A stretch of DNA of 64,000 nucleotides, from assembly GCA_051710585.1 (NCBI GenBank), contig JBPESP010000002.1, positions 62,001-126,000 on the forward strand, in the 5' to 3' direction. Position 1 is the first letter of the stretch. Every line of letters begins with the position of its first letter. This DNA is from JBPESP01 sp051710585. GTDB taxonomy: Bacteria > Pseudomonadota > Gammaproteobacteria > Enterobacterales > Enterobacteriaceae. This document shows, one piece after another, positions 20,338-30,450 of the stretch. The notes under the pieces are model-generated. The model saw nothing but the letters and a program-made list of their open reading frames with translations, was not told the origin of the DNA and made no database searches. Made by a program: the position numbers and the translations under genes.

Positions 20338-20767
20338 ATGATCACTGCATCCGTGTATACCCTAGATTTTAAAGTGGTGAATATTGAATTTATTCGTGCT
20401 CACTAGGCACGACTACGTATTTATATTGATAGTAACGAATACATCACCAGTAATAATTGTTCTGATATTAGCCACCAAGTCAGTGCAGCACTGGACGTCA
20501 TAGACCTCTTAATTTCCGTGCCTATATAACTTTGAGGTCTTATCATTAGCTCTGGATTGACTGCGTGCTGTTTATCGCCATGTATTATCGCTAATTTACT
20601 GGGATCAACGTTAGAGTGGTTCTATGTCTCACAATGCAAACCGCTGAAAATGACAGAGAATCATCAAAGTGATCGATGGTAAAATGATTACGGTGACAGT
20701 GGATTGAAAAGATAAAGTGTTTTCTTTACTCAATATCCGGAAAGCGAACCTGGTACCCCACTTTTAA
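20338..20767 (+). pseudogene. rimP: rimP remnant (ribosome maturation factor)
   Basis: From the ATG at 20338 the frame reads MITASVYTLDFKVVNIEFIR, then a TAG, then ARLRIYIDS, NCSDISHQVSAALDV. After shifts, the end is clear: IKVIDGKMITVTVD, a stop, then KDKVFSLLNIRKANLVPHF and a TAA at 20765-20767. This is RimP almost end to end (IEFIRG, LRIYIDSE, DVSHQVSAVLDV, NIQKANLVPHF), lacking only the first residues. RimP helps 30S maturation. nusA begins 22 bp later as in E. coli, so the operon continues through a dead first gene. Confidence 0.92.
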
Positions 20768-20789
20768 CGTTTTTACTGAGGCAACTAGG

Positions 20790-22277
20790 ATGAATAAAGA
20801 AATTCTGGCTGTTGTTGAGGCAGTGTCCAACGAAAAAGCCGTCCCACGAAAAAAGATTTTTGAAGCGCTAGAGACGGCACTAGCTGCCGCAACGAAAAAA
20901 AAATACGAACAGGAAATCGAAGTTCGCGTCAGCATTGATCGTAAGTCGGGGGATTTTTATACTCTCCGGCGTTGGCTCATTGTGAACGAAGTGACTCAAC
21001 CCACCCGAGAAATTACACTGGACGCAGCCAAGTTTGAAGATCCTACAGCACAAATTGGTGGATATATTGAAGATGAAATTGAGTCTGTGGTATTCGACCG
21101 CATTACTACGCAAACTGCCAAACAAGTCATAGTGCAGAAAGTGCGTGAAGCTGAACGGGCGATGGTGGTCGATCAGTTCCGAAGCTACGAAGGAGAGATC
21201 GTTACTGGCGTAGTAAAAAAAGTTAACCGGGATAGCATTAGTCTCGATCTAGGTAGCAATGCTGAAGCTATTATTGGCCATGAAGACATGTTGCCGCGAG
21301 AAAATTTCCGCCCTGGAGACCGTATTCGCGGCGTGTTGTATTCAATCCGCCCGGAAGCACGTGGCGCACAACTTTTTGTCAGCCGATCACGACCAGAAAT
21401 GCTAGTTGAATTGTTCCGTATTGAAGTACCAGAAATTGGTGAAGAAGTGATTGAAATCAAGGCCGCAGCCCGAGAGCCGGGCTCACGAGCGAAAATTGCC
21501 GTGAAGAGCAATGATAAACGCATCGATCCGATCGGCGCCTGCGTAGGTATGCGTGGTGCACGTGTTCAGGCGGTTTCAAGCGAATTAGGCGGCGAACGTA
21601 TTGATATCGTCCTGTGGGATGATAACTCGGCCCAGTTTGTTATCAACGCCATGGCACCTGCTGATATCGCGTCTATTGTGGTGGACGAGGACAAGCACAC
21701 CATGGATATCGCAGTAGAAACGAGCAATCTTGCCAAAGCTATCGGCCGCAATGGACAAAATGTTCGGCTAGCTTCCCAACTCAGCGGTTGGGAGATAAAT
21801 GTAATGACGGTAGATGATCTGCAGGCAAAAAATCAAACTGAAGTCCGTGCGGCAATCGATATCTTTACCCATAATCTAAATATCGATGAAGAATTCGCGT
21901 CTGTTCTGGTGGAGAAAGGTTTTTCATCCCTGGAAGAGCTGGCCTATCTACCGATAAATGAACTGCTAGAAATTCAAGAACTCAATAAGGAAACAGTAGA
22001 AGCGTTGCGTGAACGAGCGAAAAATGCACTGATCACTATTGCGCTGTCGCAGAAAGCAAATAATGGCGCTGGCTTACCAGCTGAAGACCTATTAGGTCTG
22101 CCTAAACTTGAGCGCGACATAGCATATAAACTAGCAAAACGCGGTATTTGTACACTAAAAGATCTTGCCGAACAAGGTGTCGATGATCTGTCAGATATTA
22201 AAGAACTGAGTAGTGAAAAAGCCGGCGAAATTATCATGGCCGCGCGCAATATTTGCTGGTTTAGTGATAATGCATAA
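20790..22277 (+). CDS. nusA: transcription elongation/antitermination factor NusA
   Basis: A 495-residue protein, identical in length to E. coli NusA. It binds RNA polymerase near the RNA exit channel and governs pausing, termination and rRNA antitermination. Visible domains: N-terminal polymerase-binding domain (1-130), S1 domain (about 135-200, GEIVTGVVKKVNRDSISLDLG), two KH domains (about 200-345, with IGACVGMRGARVQAVSSELGG-type GxxG and IGRNGQNVRLAS), and two acidic repeats at the C-terminus (about 365-490). It now lacks its usual upstream partner rimP and runs into infB after 25 bp. Its partner NusG is a wreck elsewhere in this window. Confidence 0.97.
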   Translation: MNKEILAVVEAVSNEKAVPRKKIFEALETALAAATKKKYEQEIEVRVSIDRKSGDFYTLRRWLIVNEVTQPTREITLDAAKFEDPTAQIGGYIEDEIESVVFDRITTQTAKQVIVQKVREAERAMVVDQFRSYEGEIVTGVVKKVNRDSISLDLGSNAEAIIGHEDMLPRENFRPGDRIRGVLYSIRPEARGAQLFVSRSRPEMLVELFRIEVPEIGEEVIEIKAAAREPGSRAKIAVKSNDKRIDPIGACVGMRGARVQAVSSELGGERIDIVLWDDNSAQFVINAMAPADIASIVVDEDKHTMDIAVETSNLAKAIGRNGQNVRLASQLSGWEINVMTVDDLQAKNQTEVRAAIDIFTHNLNIDEEFASVLVEKGFSSLEELAYLPINELLEIQELNKETVEALRERAKNALITIALSQKANNGAGLPAEDLLGLPKLERDIAYKLAKRGICTLKDLAEQGVDDLSDIKELSSEKAGEIIMAARNICWFSDNA

Positions 22278-22302
22278 TAAACTGTAGCAGGAAAGGAACA
22301 GC

Positions 22303-24996
22303 ATGACAGGTATAACCGTAAAATCGCTTGCTGCTGAAATACAGACTCCAGTCGATCGCCTGATACAGCAATTTGCTGATGCGGGCATTGATAAAACCGC
22401 AGTAGACTCTGTAACACAGCAGGAACAAGAAACTTTATTGGCGTACTTAACCCGCGATCGTGGCGAGGCGTCCAATAAGTTAATTTTACAGCGCAAAACG
22501 CGCAGCACCTTGAATATTACCAGCACCGGCGGTAAAAATAAGTCGGTGCAAATCGAAGTGCGTAAAAAATGCACCTATATACAACGTGCTCTGCAGGCGC
22601 AAGAGCAGGACGAAGAAAAAGAGAAAGGTAGACGCAAGACAGAAGATCTGGCTCAGCAGCAGCAAGCTCAATACACTGGCGCCGAAAAAAAACAACACAC
22701 AGCCAAAAAAGATAAAGCTAAGTGTGATAGCGTTAAACAGGTGAAACATATAACAGTAGAAAGTGATAAATTGACTAACCAGCAGAACAATATCATGACC
22801 AGCAACTCACCGCAGACGTCTAAAAAAGCTCGCCGAGAGGCTGAAGCTGCAGAGCTAAAACGTAAAGCGGAAGAGGAAACGCGTCGGAAGATTGAAGAAA
22901 AGGCTCGCCAGGTCGCAGAAGAAGCGCGGCGTATGGCCGAAGAACGAGGCGGTAACTGGGATAATACACCTGAATTGGCTGAAGAAGATACCACTGATTA
23001 TCACATCACTACCTCCCATCATGCCCGGGAGGCTGAAGACGAAAACGATCGTAAGGTGGAAGGTGATCACCGCCGCAGCAGAAGCGGCAAAGTAACCAAG
23101 CATAAAAAGACCAACCGGCTATCTGAATCCAAAATCGATCGCGAAGAAGTGCGGGCTGCTATAGGCCGTAGTAGAAAGGGCAAACGCAGATCGAGCACGC
23201 TAACGCAGGGCTTTAACAAACCGGCGCAGGTTTTGAACCGTGATGTCATCATTGGCGAAACTATTACCGTAGCGGAACTAGCCAATAAGATGGCGGTAAA
23301 AAGCTCTCAAGTCATCAAAGTCATGATAAAACTGGGTGCTATGGCAACAATCAACCAACTTATCGATCAGGAAACCGCGCAATTAGTGGCGGAAGAAATG
23401 GGCCACAAGGTGATTTTGCGGCGTGAGAACGAGCTAGAAGAGTCAGTTATGTCCGATCGCGATACCGGCAGTTTCGCCATTGCGGAAGCTCGTGCCCCAG
23501 TTGTGACCATAATGGGTCACGTAGACCACGGTAAAACCTCGCTGCTGGATTATATACGCTCAACTAAAGTGGCAGCAGGCGAGCTTGGTGGCATTACCCA
23601 GCATATCGGTGCCTATCATGTGAAAACCGATAACGGCATGATCACTTTTCTAGATACCCCAGGGCATGCGGCCTTTACCGCAATGCGCGCCCGCGGTGCA
23701 CAGGCAACGGATATTGTGGTGCTGGTGGTAGCCGCTGACGACGGGGTTATGCCGCAGACCGTCGAAGCCATTCAGCACGCCAAAGCAGCAAAAGTGCCGG
23801 TTGTGGTTGCAGTCAACAAAATCGATAAACCAGAAGCAGATCCAGATCGGGTCAAGAATGAACTGACCCAATACGGCATCATTCCGGAAGAGTTTGGCGG
23901 TGAAAACCAATGTATAAATGTTTCTGCTAAATCCGGTGCAGGTATTAACGAATTGCTAGACGCTATCCTGCTGCAGGCAGAAGTACTGGAACTGAAAGCG
24001 ATCCGTAATGGTATGGCTAGTGGTGTAGTTATTGAATCTTTCCTGGACAAGGGTCGTGGTCCGGTTGCTACCGTACTGATACGCGAAGGTACCCTGAACA
24101 AGGGTGACATTGTGCTATGTGGTTTTGAGTACGGCCGCGTGCGCGCCATGCGCGACGAAGTGGGTCGTGATATCGCTTCCGCTGGTCCCCTAATTCCAGT
24201 TGAGATCCTCGGCCTATCCGGGGTACCGGCCGCTGGTGATAAGGCGACGGTAGTACGTGATGAGAAGAAAGCGCGTGAAGTAGCACTGTATCGTCAAGGT
24301 AAATTCCGTGAAATTAAACTAGCGCGCCAGCAGAAGTCCAAGCTAGAAAACATGCTCGTCAATATGACTGAAGGGGCAGTATCCGAGTTGAGCATCGTGC
24401 TAAAATCCGACGTAAAGGGCTCCGTCGAAGCGATCAGCAATGCGCTGGAAAAGTTATCCACCGACGAAGTGAAAGTGAAAATTATCAGCTCCGGCGTGGG
24501 TGGCATTACCGAAACTGACGCGACGCTAGCAGCAGCTTCTAACGCTATCCTTCTAGGCTTTAACGTGCGTGCTAACACATCCGCACGTCGCGTTATTGAA
24601 GCGGAAAATTTAGATCTACGCTATTATTCAGTCATATATGATCTGATTGATGAAATAAAACAGGTGATGAACGGCATGCTGGCACCGGAATACAAAAAGG
24701 AAATCATCGGTCTAGCAGAAGTGCGTGATGTATTCTGTTCACCAAATTTCGGTGCTATCGCCGGCTGCATGGTAACAGAAGGTGTGGTGAAACGTCACAA
24801 TAATATTCGCATCCTACGTAAAAACATGGTGATCTACGAAGGTGAACTAGATTCGCTACGTCGTTTTAAAAATGACGTCAATGAAGTACGTAACGGTACG
24901 GAATGCGGCATCGGTATCAAGAACTATGATGACGTTCGCTCAGGCGACCTCATCGAGGTGTTTGAAACCATCGAGATTCAACGTACCATTGCCTAA
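22303..24996 (+). CDS. infB: translation initiation factor IF-2
   Basis: An 897-residue protein (E. coli 890). IF-2 brings fMet-tRNA to the 30S and promotes subunit joining. N-terminal IF2N folds (about 1-50 and 315-370) flank a long charged, Ala/Glu/Arg/Lys-rich linker that is the most diverged part. The G domain has GHVDHGKTS, the switch II DTPGHAAF and NKID; domains II-IV follow, with the fMet-tRNA-binding C2 domain at the end (ECGIGIKNYDD...GDLIE). An internal ATG corresponding to the shorter isoforms of E. coli may also be used; I did not assign one. Start at 22303 is preceded by AGGAAAGGA. Confidence 0.97.
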   Translation: MTGITVKSLAAEIQTPVDRLIQQFADAGIDKTAVDSVTQQEQETLLAYLTRDRGEASNKLILQRKTRSTLNITSTGGKNKSVQIEVRKKCTYIQRALQAQEQDEEKEKGRRKTEDLAQQQQAQYTGAEKKQHTAKKDKAKCDSVKQVKHITVESDKLTNQQNNIMTSNSPQTSKKARREAEAAELKRKAEEETRRKIEEKARQVAEEARRMAEERGGNWDNTPELAEEDTTDYHITTSHHAREAEDENDRKVEGDHRRSRSGKVTKHKKTNRLSESKIDREEVRAAIGRSRKGKRRSSTLTQGFNKPAQVLNRDVIIGETITVAELANKMAVKSSQVIKVMIKLGAMATINQLIDQETAQLVAEEMGHKVILRRENELEESVMSDRDTGSFAIAEARAPVVTIMGHVDHGKTSLLDYIRSTKVAAGELGGITQHIGAYHVKTDNGMITFLDTPGHAAFTAMRARGAQATDIVVLVVAADDGVMPQTVEAIQHAKAAKVPVVVAVNKIDKPEADPDRVKNELTQYGIIPEEFGGENQCINVSAKSGAGINELLDAILLQAEVLELKAIRNGMASGVVIESFLDKGRGPVATVLIREGTLNKGDIVLCGFEYGRVRAMRDEVGRDIASAGPLIPVEILGLSGVPAAGDKATVVRDEKKAREVALYRQGKFREIKLARQQKSKLENMLVNMTEGAVSELSIVLKSDVKGSVEAISNALEKLSTDEVKVKIISSGVGGITETDATLAAASNAILLGFNVRANTSARRVIEAENLDLRYYSVIYDLIDEIKQVMNGMLAPEYKKEIIGLAEVRDVFCSPNFGAIAGCMVTEGVVKRHNNIRILRKNMVIYEGELDSLRRFKNDVNEVRNGTECGIGIKNYDDVRSGDLIEVFETIEIQRTIA

Positions 24997-25076
24997 TAAG
25001 GTGGTGTTGTCAGCAAAGTAAAAATTAAAAAAAAGGGGGGGTGAAACAGCCCTCCTGCTTATCTGGAGCATTTAGG

Positions 25077-25475
25077 ATGGCTAAAGAATATAGTCGTACA
25101 CAGCGCGTCGCCCAGGAAATACACAAAGAAATTGCCATCATCTTACTGCGCGAAATAAAAGATCCCCGCATCGAGATGGTGACAGTATCAGGCGTAAAGC
25201 TGTCGCGTGATCTAGCTTATGCAAAAGTATTCATTACTTTTCTGAACAAAAATACCCCTGAGCAGGTCAAAACTAGTGTCTTGGCGCTACAGGATGCGGT
25301 AGGGTTTATCCGAATCCTGCTTAGTAAAGCCATGCGCCTGCGCGTCATACCTGAATTGACTTTTTTCTACGATAATTCGCTACTGGAAGGCATGCGCATG
25401 TCTAATCTAGTGAGCAATGTGGTCGAAAATGATCGCTTGCACAAAAGTACAAGCCCGCTGGATGAGACCAAATAA
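25077..25475 (+). CDS. rbfA: 30S ribosome-binding factor A
   Basis: From the ATG at 25077 the protein has 132 residues (E. coli 133) and begins MAKEYSRTQRVAQEI; an open frame extends upstream to 25041 but without homology. RbfA binds the 30S near helix 1 of 16S rRNA in late assembly and cold adaptation. The KH-type fold segments IKDPRIEMVTVSGVKLSRDL, AKVFITFL, and the C-terminal RVIPELTFFYDNSL are conserved. It sits between infB and truB as in E. coli, after an unusual A-run plus G7 tract (25028-25041). Confidence 0.95.
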   Translation: MAKEYSRTQRVAQEIHKEIAIILLREIKDPRIEMVTVSGVKLSRDLAYAKVFITFLNKNTPEQVKTSVLALQDAVGFIRILLSKAMRLRVIPELTFFYDNSLLEGMRMSNLVSNVVENDRLHKSTSPLDETK

Positions 25476-25496
25476 CATGAGGATTAAGGAAGCCTA

Positions 25497-26429
25497 ATGA
25501 GCCGTCTAAGTCGCTATGGGCGTGATATTGACGGCATCATCCTGCTAGATAAACCGCGAGGACTATCATCAAATGAGCTATTGCAAAAGGTTAAACGGTT
25601 ATTTTGCGCAAATAAAGCCGGACACACAGGTGCGCTTGATCCACTAGCAACCGGCATGCTGCCCATCTGCCTTGGCGAGGCAACCAAGTTCTCACGACAT
25701 CTATTAGAGGCTGATAAACGCTATAGGGTAACTGCCAGGCTCGGCGAACGTACTAATACCTCCGATGCCGAGGGCCAAATAGTCAGCGTCCGTCCGGTAT
25801 CCCTGGATAGGGCACGCCTTGAGGCGGCGTTGAATCACTTCCGTGGTGAAAGCAGCCAGGCACCATCCATGTTTTCTGCGCTGAAACATCAAGGGCGTCC
25901 GCTGTACGAATATGCCAGAAAAGGGATTACGATAGAACGTAAAGCGCGTCCTATCCACTTATATGATTTACAATTACACTACTGGAATGTAACAGAAGTA
26001 AAACTGGAAATACATTGTTCAAAAGGCACTTATATCCGCACTATTATTGATGATCTGGGTGAATACCTCGGCTGCGGTGCACATGTCACGGCGCTGCGGC
26101 GGCTGGTAGTTGGCCGCTACCCTACCGAGGGTATGGTTACACTTGCGACACTGCAAGCTATTGCGTCCACCGTGCCAGAAACGCTAGCACGGCTAGACGC
26201 GCTTCTGTTGCCAATAGATAGCGCGCTGGTGGATATACCAGCGGTCAATCTGCCGTCTGATCTCGCCGTGCAAGTGTGTTTTGGGCAAAAGATAGCGCTT
26301 ACAGCGCAGCCGCAAGGCGGTTTTGTACGCTTGATTGAAGGGGATACCGGACGTTTTTTCGGAATCGGCGAAATCACTGCGCCAGGCTGGATGACGCCGA
26401 GACGCCTGATAGAGAAACCGCGTGTCTGA
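25497..26429 (+). CDS. truB: tRNA pseudouridine(55) synthase
   Basis: A 310-residue enzyme (E. coli 314) that makes pseudouridine 55 in the T-loop of tRNAs. The catalytic motif GALDPLATGMLP holds the aspartate; other family segments are GIILLDKPRG near the start, SALKHQGRPLYEYAR and CSKGTYIRTI, and a C-terminal PUA domain (about 250-310). It starts 21 bp after rbfA, and rpsO follows after 117 bp, as in E. coli. Confidence 0.95.
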   Translation: MSRLSRYGRDIDGIILLDKPRGLSSNELLQKVKRLFCANKAGHTGALDPLATGMLPICLGEATKFSRHLLEADKRYRVTARLGERTNTSDAEGQIVSVRPVSLDRARLEAALNHFRGESSQAPSMFSALKHQGRPLYEYARKGITIERKARPIHLYDLQLHYWNVTEVKLEIHCSKGTYIRTIIDDLGEYLGCGAHVTALRRLVVGRYPTEGMVTLATLQAIASTVPETLARLDALLLPIDSALVDIPAVNLPSDLAVQVCFGQKIALTAQPQGGFVRLIEGDTGRFFGIGEITAPGWMTPRRLIEKPRV

Positions 26430-26546
26430 TCATGTAATCGCCTTGCGATCAGCAAGGGCTAAGAGTAGAATGACGCAAGTTATAAACTGGGTAGCTGAAT
26501 TAGAGATCGGCACAGATCTATTTCACAATTATTTTGGAGTGTTATA

Positions 26547-26816
26547 ATGTCTCTAAGTGTTGAAGCAAAAGCAAAAATTGTTTCTGATTTTGGCCGTGAT
26601 GCTAAAGACAGCGGTTCCACTGAGGTTCAGATTGCTATTTTAACCGCTCAGATTAACCATTTGCAAGGTCATTTTATGGAGCACAAAAAAGATCATCACA
26701 GCCGCCGGGGGATGCTGCGTATGGTTTCACAACGTCGTAAGCTACTCGACTATCTGAAGGGCAAAGATGTGGCACGTTACACCAGCCTTATCGAACACCT
26801 AGATCTGCGGCGCTAA
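26547..26816 (+). CDS. rpsO: 30S ribosomal protein S15
   Basis: Exactly 89 residues, as in E. coli. S15 binds the central domain of 16S rRNA and forms an intersubunit bridge. The signature HKKDHHSRRGMLRMVSQRRK, the rRNA-contacting helix-loop, is present, and the end reads LDLRR. A strong intrinsic terminator follows directly. GGAGTG ahead of the ATG serves as ribosome-binding site. Confidence 0.97.
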   Translation: MSLSVEAKAKIVSDFGRDAKDSGSTEVQIAILTAQINHLQGHFMEHKKDHHSRRGMLRMVSQRRKLLDYLKGKDVARYTSLIEHLDLRR

Positions 26817-26831
26817 GCCAGACAGTTTTAG

Positions 26832-26863
26832 GAAGAAAGGGGCCTTATATGGCCCCTTTCTTC
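26832..26863 (+). terminator. rpsO intrinsic terminator
   Basis: A 13-bp GC-rich stem, arms 26832-26844 and 26851-26863, loop TTATAT, 15 bp after the rpsO stop. The T-rich end of the second arm provides the U-tract. It corresponds to the E. coli rpsO terminator, where readthrough supplies pnp. Confidence 0.85.
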
Positions 26864-26947
26864 TAGGCAGCGCTATATAATCCCATAGCCGTGGTTCGTC
26901 CGAACAGCTATGAATACTAAGTAGATTCTTCCATTTGCTGAAATCCG

Positions 26948-26998
26948 CGCGGCTAATGAGAGGCTTATCTGTTAAGATAAGCATTGTTATTAGCCGCG
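26948..26998 (+). promoter_or_regulatory. pnp leader hairpin (RNase III / PNPase autoregulation)
   Basis: Outer arms CGCGGCTAAT (26948-26957) and ATTAGCCGCG (26989-26998) pair exactly, enclosing a second stem GCTTATC/GATAAGC. It lies about 80 bases ahead of the pnp start, in the place of the E. coli leader hairpin that RNase III cleaves so PNPase can shut off its own mRNA. Conservation suggests the autoregulatory loop still operates. Confidence 0.75.
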
Positions 26999-27077
26999 AG
27001 TATGCAAATGAGAAGGTGTTAATTAACGGTAAGCGGTCTAATTGAAACGCCGCATACTTTGAAAAAAGGAAATCATT

Positions 27078-29195
27078 TTGCTAAATCCGATTGTTCGCAA
27101 GTTTCAATATGGTCAACATACCATTACGCTAGAAACCGGTATGATAGCTCGGCAAGCGACAGCCGCAGTTGTGGTAAGCATGGACGATACAGCGGTATTT
27201 GTGACCGTTGTGGGTACCAAACAAGTAAAACCTGGACAAAGCTTCTTACCACTGACCGTTAATTATCAGGAGCGTACTTACGCTGCGGGCCGTTTTCCAG
27301 GCGGGTTTTTCCGCCGTGAAGGCCGTCCGAGCGAAGGAGAAACGCTAATTTCACGTCTGATTGACCGTCCTATCCGTCCGCTTTTCCCAGAAGGTTTCCT
27401 GAACGAAGTTCAAGTTATCGCTACCGTAGTTTCAGTTAACCCGCAGGTCAGTCCTGATATCGTGGCAATGATTGGTGCTTCCGCCGCCCTAAGCCTTTCT
27501 GGTATTCCGTTCACTGGCCCTATCGGTGCCGCACGTGTTGGCTACATCAATGGCCAATATGTACTAAACCCGACTCAGGCCGAATTGGTAACAAGCCGTC
27601 TTGATCTGATCGTTGCTGGTACCAAAGACGCCGTGCTTATGGTGGAATCTGAAGCGCAGCTGCTGAGCGAAGATCAGATACTTGGTGCCGTAGTCTATGG
27701 CTACGATCAGCAGCAGATTGTGATCGATAATATTAATCAATTAGTGACAGAAGCCGGCAAGCCAAAATGGCAGTGGCAGCCACAGGAGGTTAACGCTACC
27801 CTACAAGCGCAGGTCACCGAACTAGCAAAACTCCGTCTGAACGACACCTATCGCATAACTGAAAAACAAGAGCGCGATGCCGCGGTTGACGCCATCAAAG
27901 TTGATGTCATTGAAGCCTTAACGAGACAGGATGAGACGCTGAACGCAAGTGAAATTAAGGATATCCTATACGCACTCGAAAAAAGCGTTATGCGTAGTCG
28001 TGTGCTCCGGGGTGAACCACGTATTGATGGCCGTGAAAAAGATATGATTCGCGGGCTAGACGTACGGACCGGTGTATTTCCGAGAACCCACGGCTCAGCA
28101 CTGTTCACCCGTGGTGAAACACAGGCTCTGGTTACCGCAACCCTAGGAACCGAGCGTGATGCACAAAATATTAATGAATTGACGGGTGAACGGATAGACC
28201 GTTTCCTGCTACACTATAATTTCCCCCCGTACTGCGTTGGTGAAACCGGCATAGTAGGCTCACCGAAGCGGCGCGAAATAGGGCACGGCAGACTGGCAAA
28301 ACGCGCTATTCTAGCAGTGATGCCTAATGCCAGCGAATTCCCATATACCGTCCGTGTGGTATCGGAAATCACCGAGTCGAACGGCTCCTCTTCCATGGCT
28401 TCCGTGTGCGGCGCATCGCTTGCACTAATGGATGCGGGAGTGCCAATCAAAACAGCCGTTGCCGGTATTGCCATGGGTCTAGTAAAAGAAGGCGACAACT
28501 TTGTCGTTTTATCTGATATTCTTGGAGATGAAGATCATCTAGGCGATATGGATTTTAAAGTTGCCGGCAGCCGTGAAGGCGTAACCGCGCTGCAGATGGA
28601 CATTAAAATTGAAGGCATCACTCGAGAAATTATGCAGGTAGCGATGAATCAAGCCAAGAGTGGGCGTATGCATATCCTTGGTGTGATGGAGCAAGCGATT
28701 AACGCGCCCCGGAGTGATATTTCTGAATTTGCACCGCGTATTCATACCATTAAAATCAGTCCTGATAAGATCAGGGATGTAATTGGTAAGGGTGGCTCTG
28801 TTATTCGCACACTGACAGAAGAAACTGGCACGACAATCGAAATTGAAGATGACGGCACCGTGAAAGTAGCGGCTACAGATGGTGATAAAGCCCGTCACGC
28901 CATCCGTCGCATCAAAGAAATCACCGCCGAAATAGAAGTAGGCCGTATTTACAATGGTAAAGTGATCCGCATCGTTGATTTCGGCGCCTTCTTCGCTATC
29001 GGTGGTGGCAAAGAAGGGCTGGTACATATTTCCCAGATTGCCAATAAGCGTATAGATAAAGTTACTGATTATCTGGAGCTTGACCAAGAAGTGCCAGTTA
29101 AGGTCCTGGAAGTGGATCGTCATGGTCGGGTTCGCTTGAGTATTAAAGAAGCCAGTGCCATCAGGCAGTACGTTGGGATGCCTGAAGAAAAATAA
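27078..29195 (+). CDS. pnp: polynucleotide phosphorylase
   Basis: A 705-residue 3'-5' phosphorolytic exoribonuclease (E. coli 711) of the degradosome. Two RNase PH domains (about 1-210 and 310-550) carry FFRREGRPSEGETL and, in the second, GSSSMASVCGASLALMDAGVP with the catalytic-site residues; the KH domain has IGKGGSVIR, and the S1 domain ends with IKEAS. The start is TTG (27078) as in E. coli, with AAAAGGA eight bases before it. The tail after S1 is shorter than in E. coli. The E. coli neighbour nlpI follows as a wreck. Confidence 0.97.
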   Translation: MLNPIVRKFQYGQHTITLETGMIARQATAAVVVSMDDTAVFVTVVGTKQVKPGQSFLPLTVNYQERTYAAGRFPGGFFRREGRPSEGETLISRLIDRPIRPLFPEGFLNEVQVIATVVSVNPQVSPDIVAMIGASAALSLSGIPFTGPIGAARVGYINGQYVLNPTQAELVTSRLDLIVAGTKDAVLMVESEAQLLSEDQILGAVVYGYDQQQIVIDNINQLVTEAGKPKWQWQPQEVNATLQAQVTELAKLRLNDTYRITEKQERDAAVDAIKVDVIEALTRQDETLNASEIKDILYALEKSVMRSRVLRGEPRIDGREKDMIRGLDVRTGVFPRTHGSALFTRGETQALVTATLGTERDAQNINELTGERIDRFLLHYNFPPYCVGETGIVGSPKRREIGHGRLAKRAILAVMPNASEFPYTVRVVSEITESNGSSSMASVCGASLALMDAGVPIKTAVAGIAMGLVKEGDNFVVLSDILGDEDHLGDMDFKVAGSREGVTALQMDIKIEGITREIMQVAMNQAKSGRMHILGVMEQAINAPRSDISEFAPRIHTIKISPDKIRDVIGKGGSVIRTLTEETGTTIEIEDDGTVKVAATDGDKARHAIRRIKEITAEIEVGRIYNGKVIRIVDFGAFFAIGGGKEGLVHISQIANKRIDKVTDYLELDQEVPVKVLEVDRHGRVRLSIKEASAIRQYVGMPEEK

Positions 29196-29314
29196 CCTTG
29201 AATTATTAGAGCATTTGACACTACCACCACACCCCCGGTGAGATCTTTTTGTATTACAAGGGCGGGGAATAACGCATTGTATTCAGGCGACAGAGGAGGC
29301 AGGATATTCATCTA

Positions 29315-30255
29315 ATGTTTTATGTAGAGAAGAGGCTTTACTTACGCTGGTGGTTCGTTGCAATTGCGTTAATGCTGCCAAAATGTGTAGCAGCAAGAGT
29401 GATTGGCAAAGTAAAGATAGCGTTATAGCCGTTCCTTCTTACTACAGCTGTCGCTATAGCAAGAAGTCATTCTAGTGCGTATGGAAGGAATGCCGGTAGG
29501 GTAGAGACCCTTAGCGATACTGAAAGAGTATGGCTATTATATGAGCACGAAGTGCTATATGATAATTTTGGATTGAGAGTACTGGCGCGTAATGATTTTC
29601 ATAAGCGCTGACAATCCGAGCTGATATGCCGAAGATTTTCAATTATATTTGTATATACCTAAGATAGATAAGTAATCATGATGCCGTCTATGATGCAAAT
29701 GCTATATTATAGTTAATCTAACTTACACCTAAGTTGATTTAAGCTGTTGTATCGCCCTGTATTATAGCAACTACTGCCCTTTGATGTAGGATGATCTATA
29801 GATATTTTATCGTGACGACCCAAACGATCCATTTCGCTCAGTATGAGTTTTCCTGGTCGAAAAAATTAACGATGGAAGGCGCATAAGGTGCTCAAAAAAC
29901 ATTATGTTGGTGGAAGGTAAATAAAAAGCAATGGGGATAGAATATTATCAAGTTCTGCCTTTGGGGGGGGGGGATTAATGAATCGATGTTGATGGGATGT
30001 CTCAAAAAAGACGCATGGAGAGAAAACTTCGCTCGCTGCGCGTCTTAGTAAAATTAACTTCTATATTAAATAAATAATACCTAAGTCTATAGGATAAGCA
30101 GGGGATAAGTAGGGGATAAGAATGCCGCTTCGGCACTATTCAAACTAACAATTGCTAATAACGTGCATAAATTTATTGAGCATCGCTGCGCATTGTTGGA
30201 ACTGGAGCTTTTGGGATAAGAACAAGATGCCCTATCAGAATCGGAGCAGCAATAG
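29315..30255 (+). pseudogene. nlpI: nlpI remnant (TPR lipoprotein)
   Basis: Almost the whole gene can be traced in shifting frames: LRWWFVAIAL (signal region), RMEGM, SDTERVWLLYE, VLYDNFGLRVLARNDF, IRADMPKIFNYI, DAVYDA, YRDDPNDPFRS, LKKHY, LSKINFY, and at the end FKLTIANNVHKFIEHR and LLELELLG with a stop just after ESEQQ. NlpI is an outer-membrane TPR lipoprotein that adapts peptidoglycan hydrolases to proteases. The lipobox cysteine region is unrecognisable. An 11-G run (29963-29973) and short tandem duplications mark some of the breaks. It lies between pnp and deaD as in E. coli. Confidence 0.9.
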
Positions 30256-30450
30256 CTAATAAACAAAACTTAAGCAGGTAGAGCATTCTCTTTGTTCTAC
30301 CTATGATTTGTTCTACCTATGAGTAGAAGGCTTGTTTATTTCCTTATAAATTCCATTTTTTAGCTAGTTCATACTTTTGATGAAAATAAATAAAATTTCA
30401 TGAGGAGGTATCTAGAACTGGCCGTCATTTAAGAAATAAGGCAAGTGTAC

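Noticed and set aside
27059..27262. A short ORF overlapping the pnp start
   Set aside because: Out of frame with pnp, which has strong homology from its TTG start.
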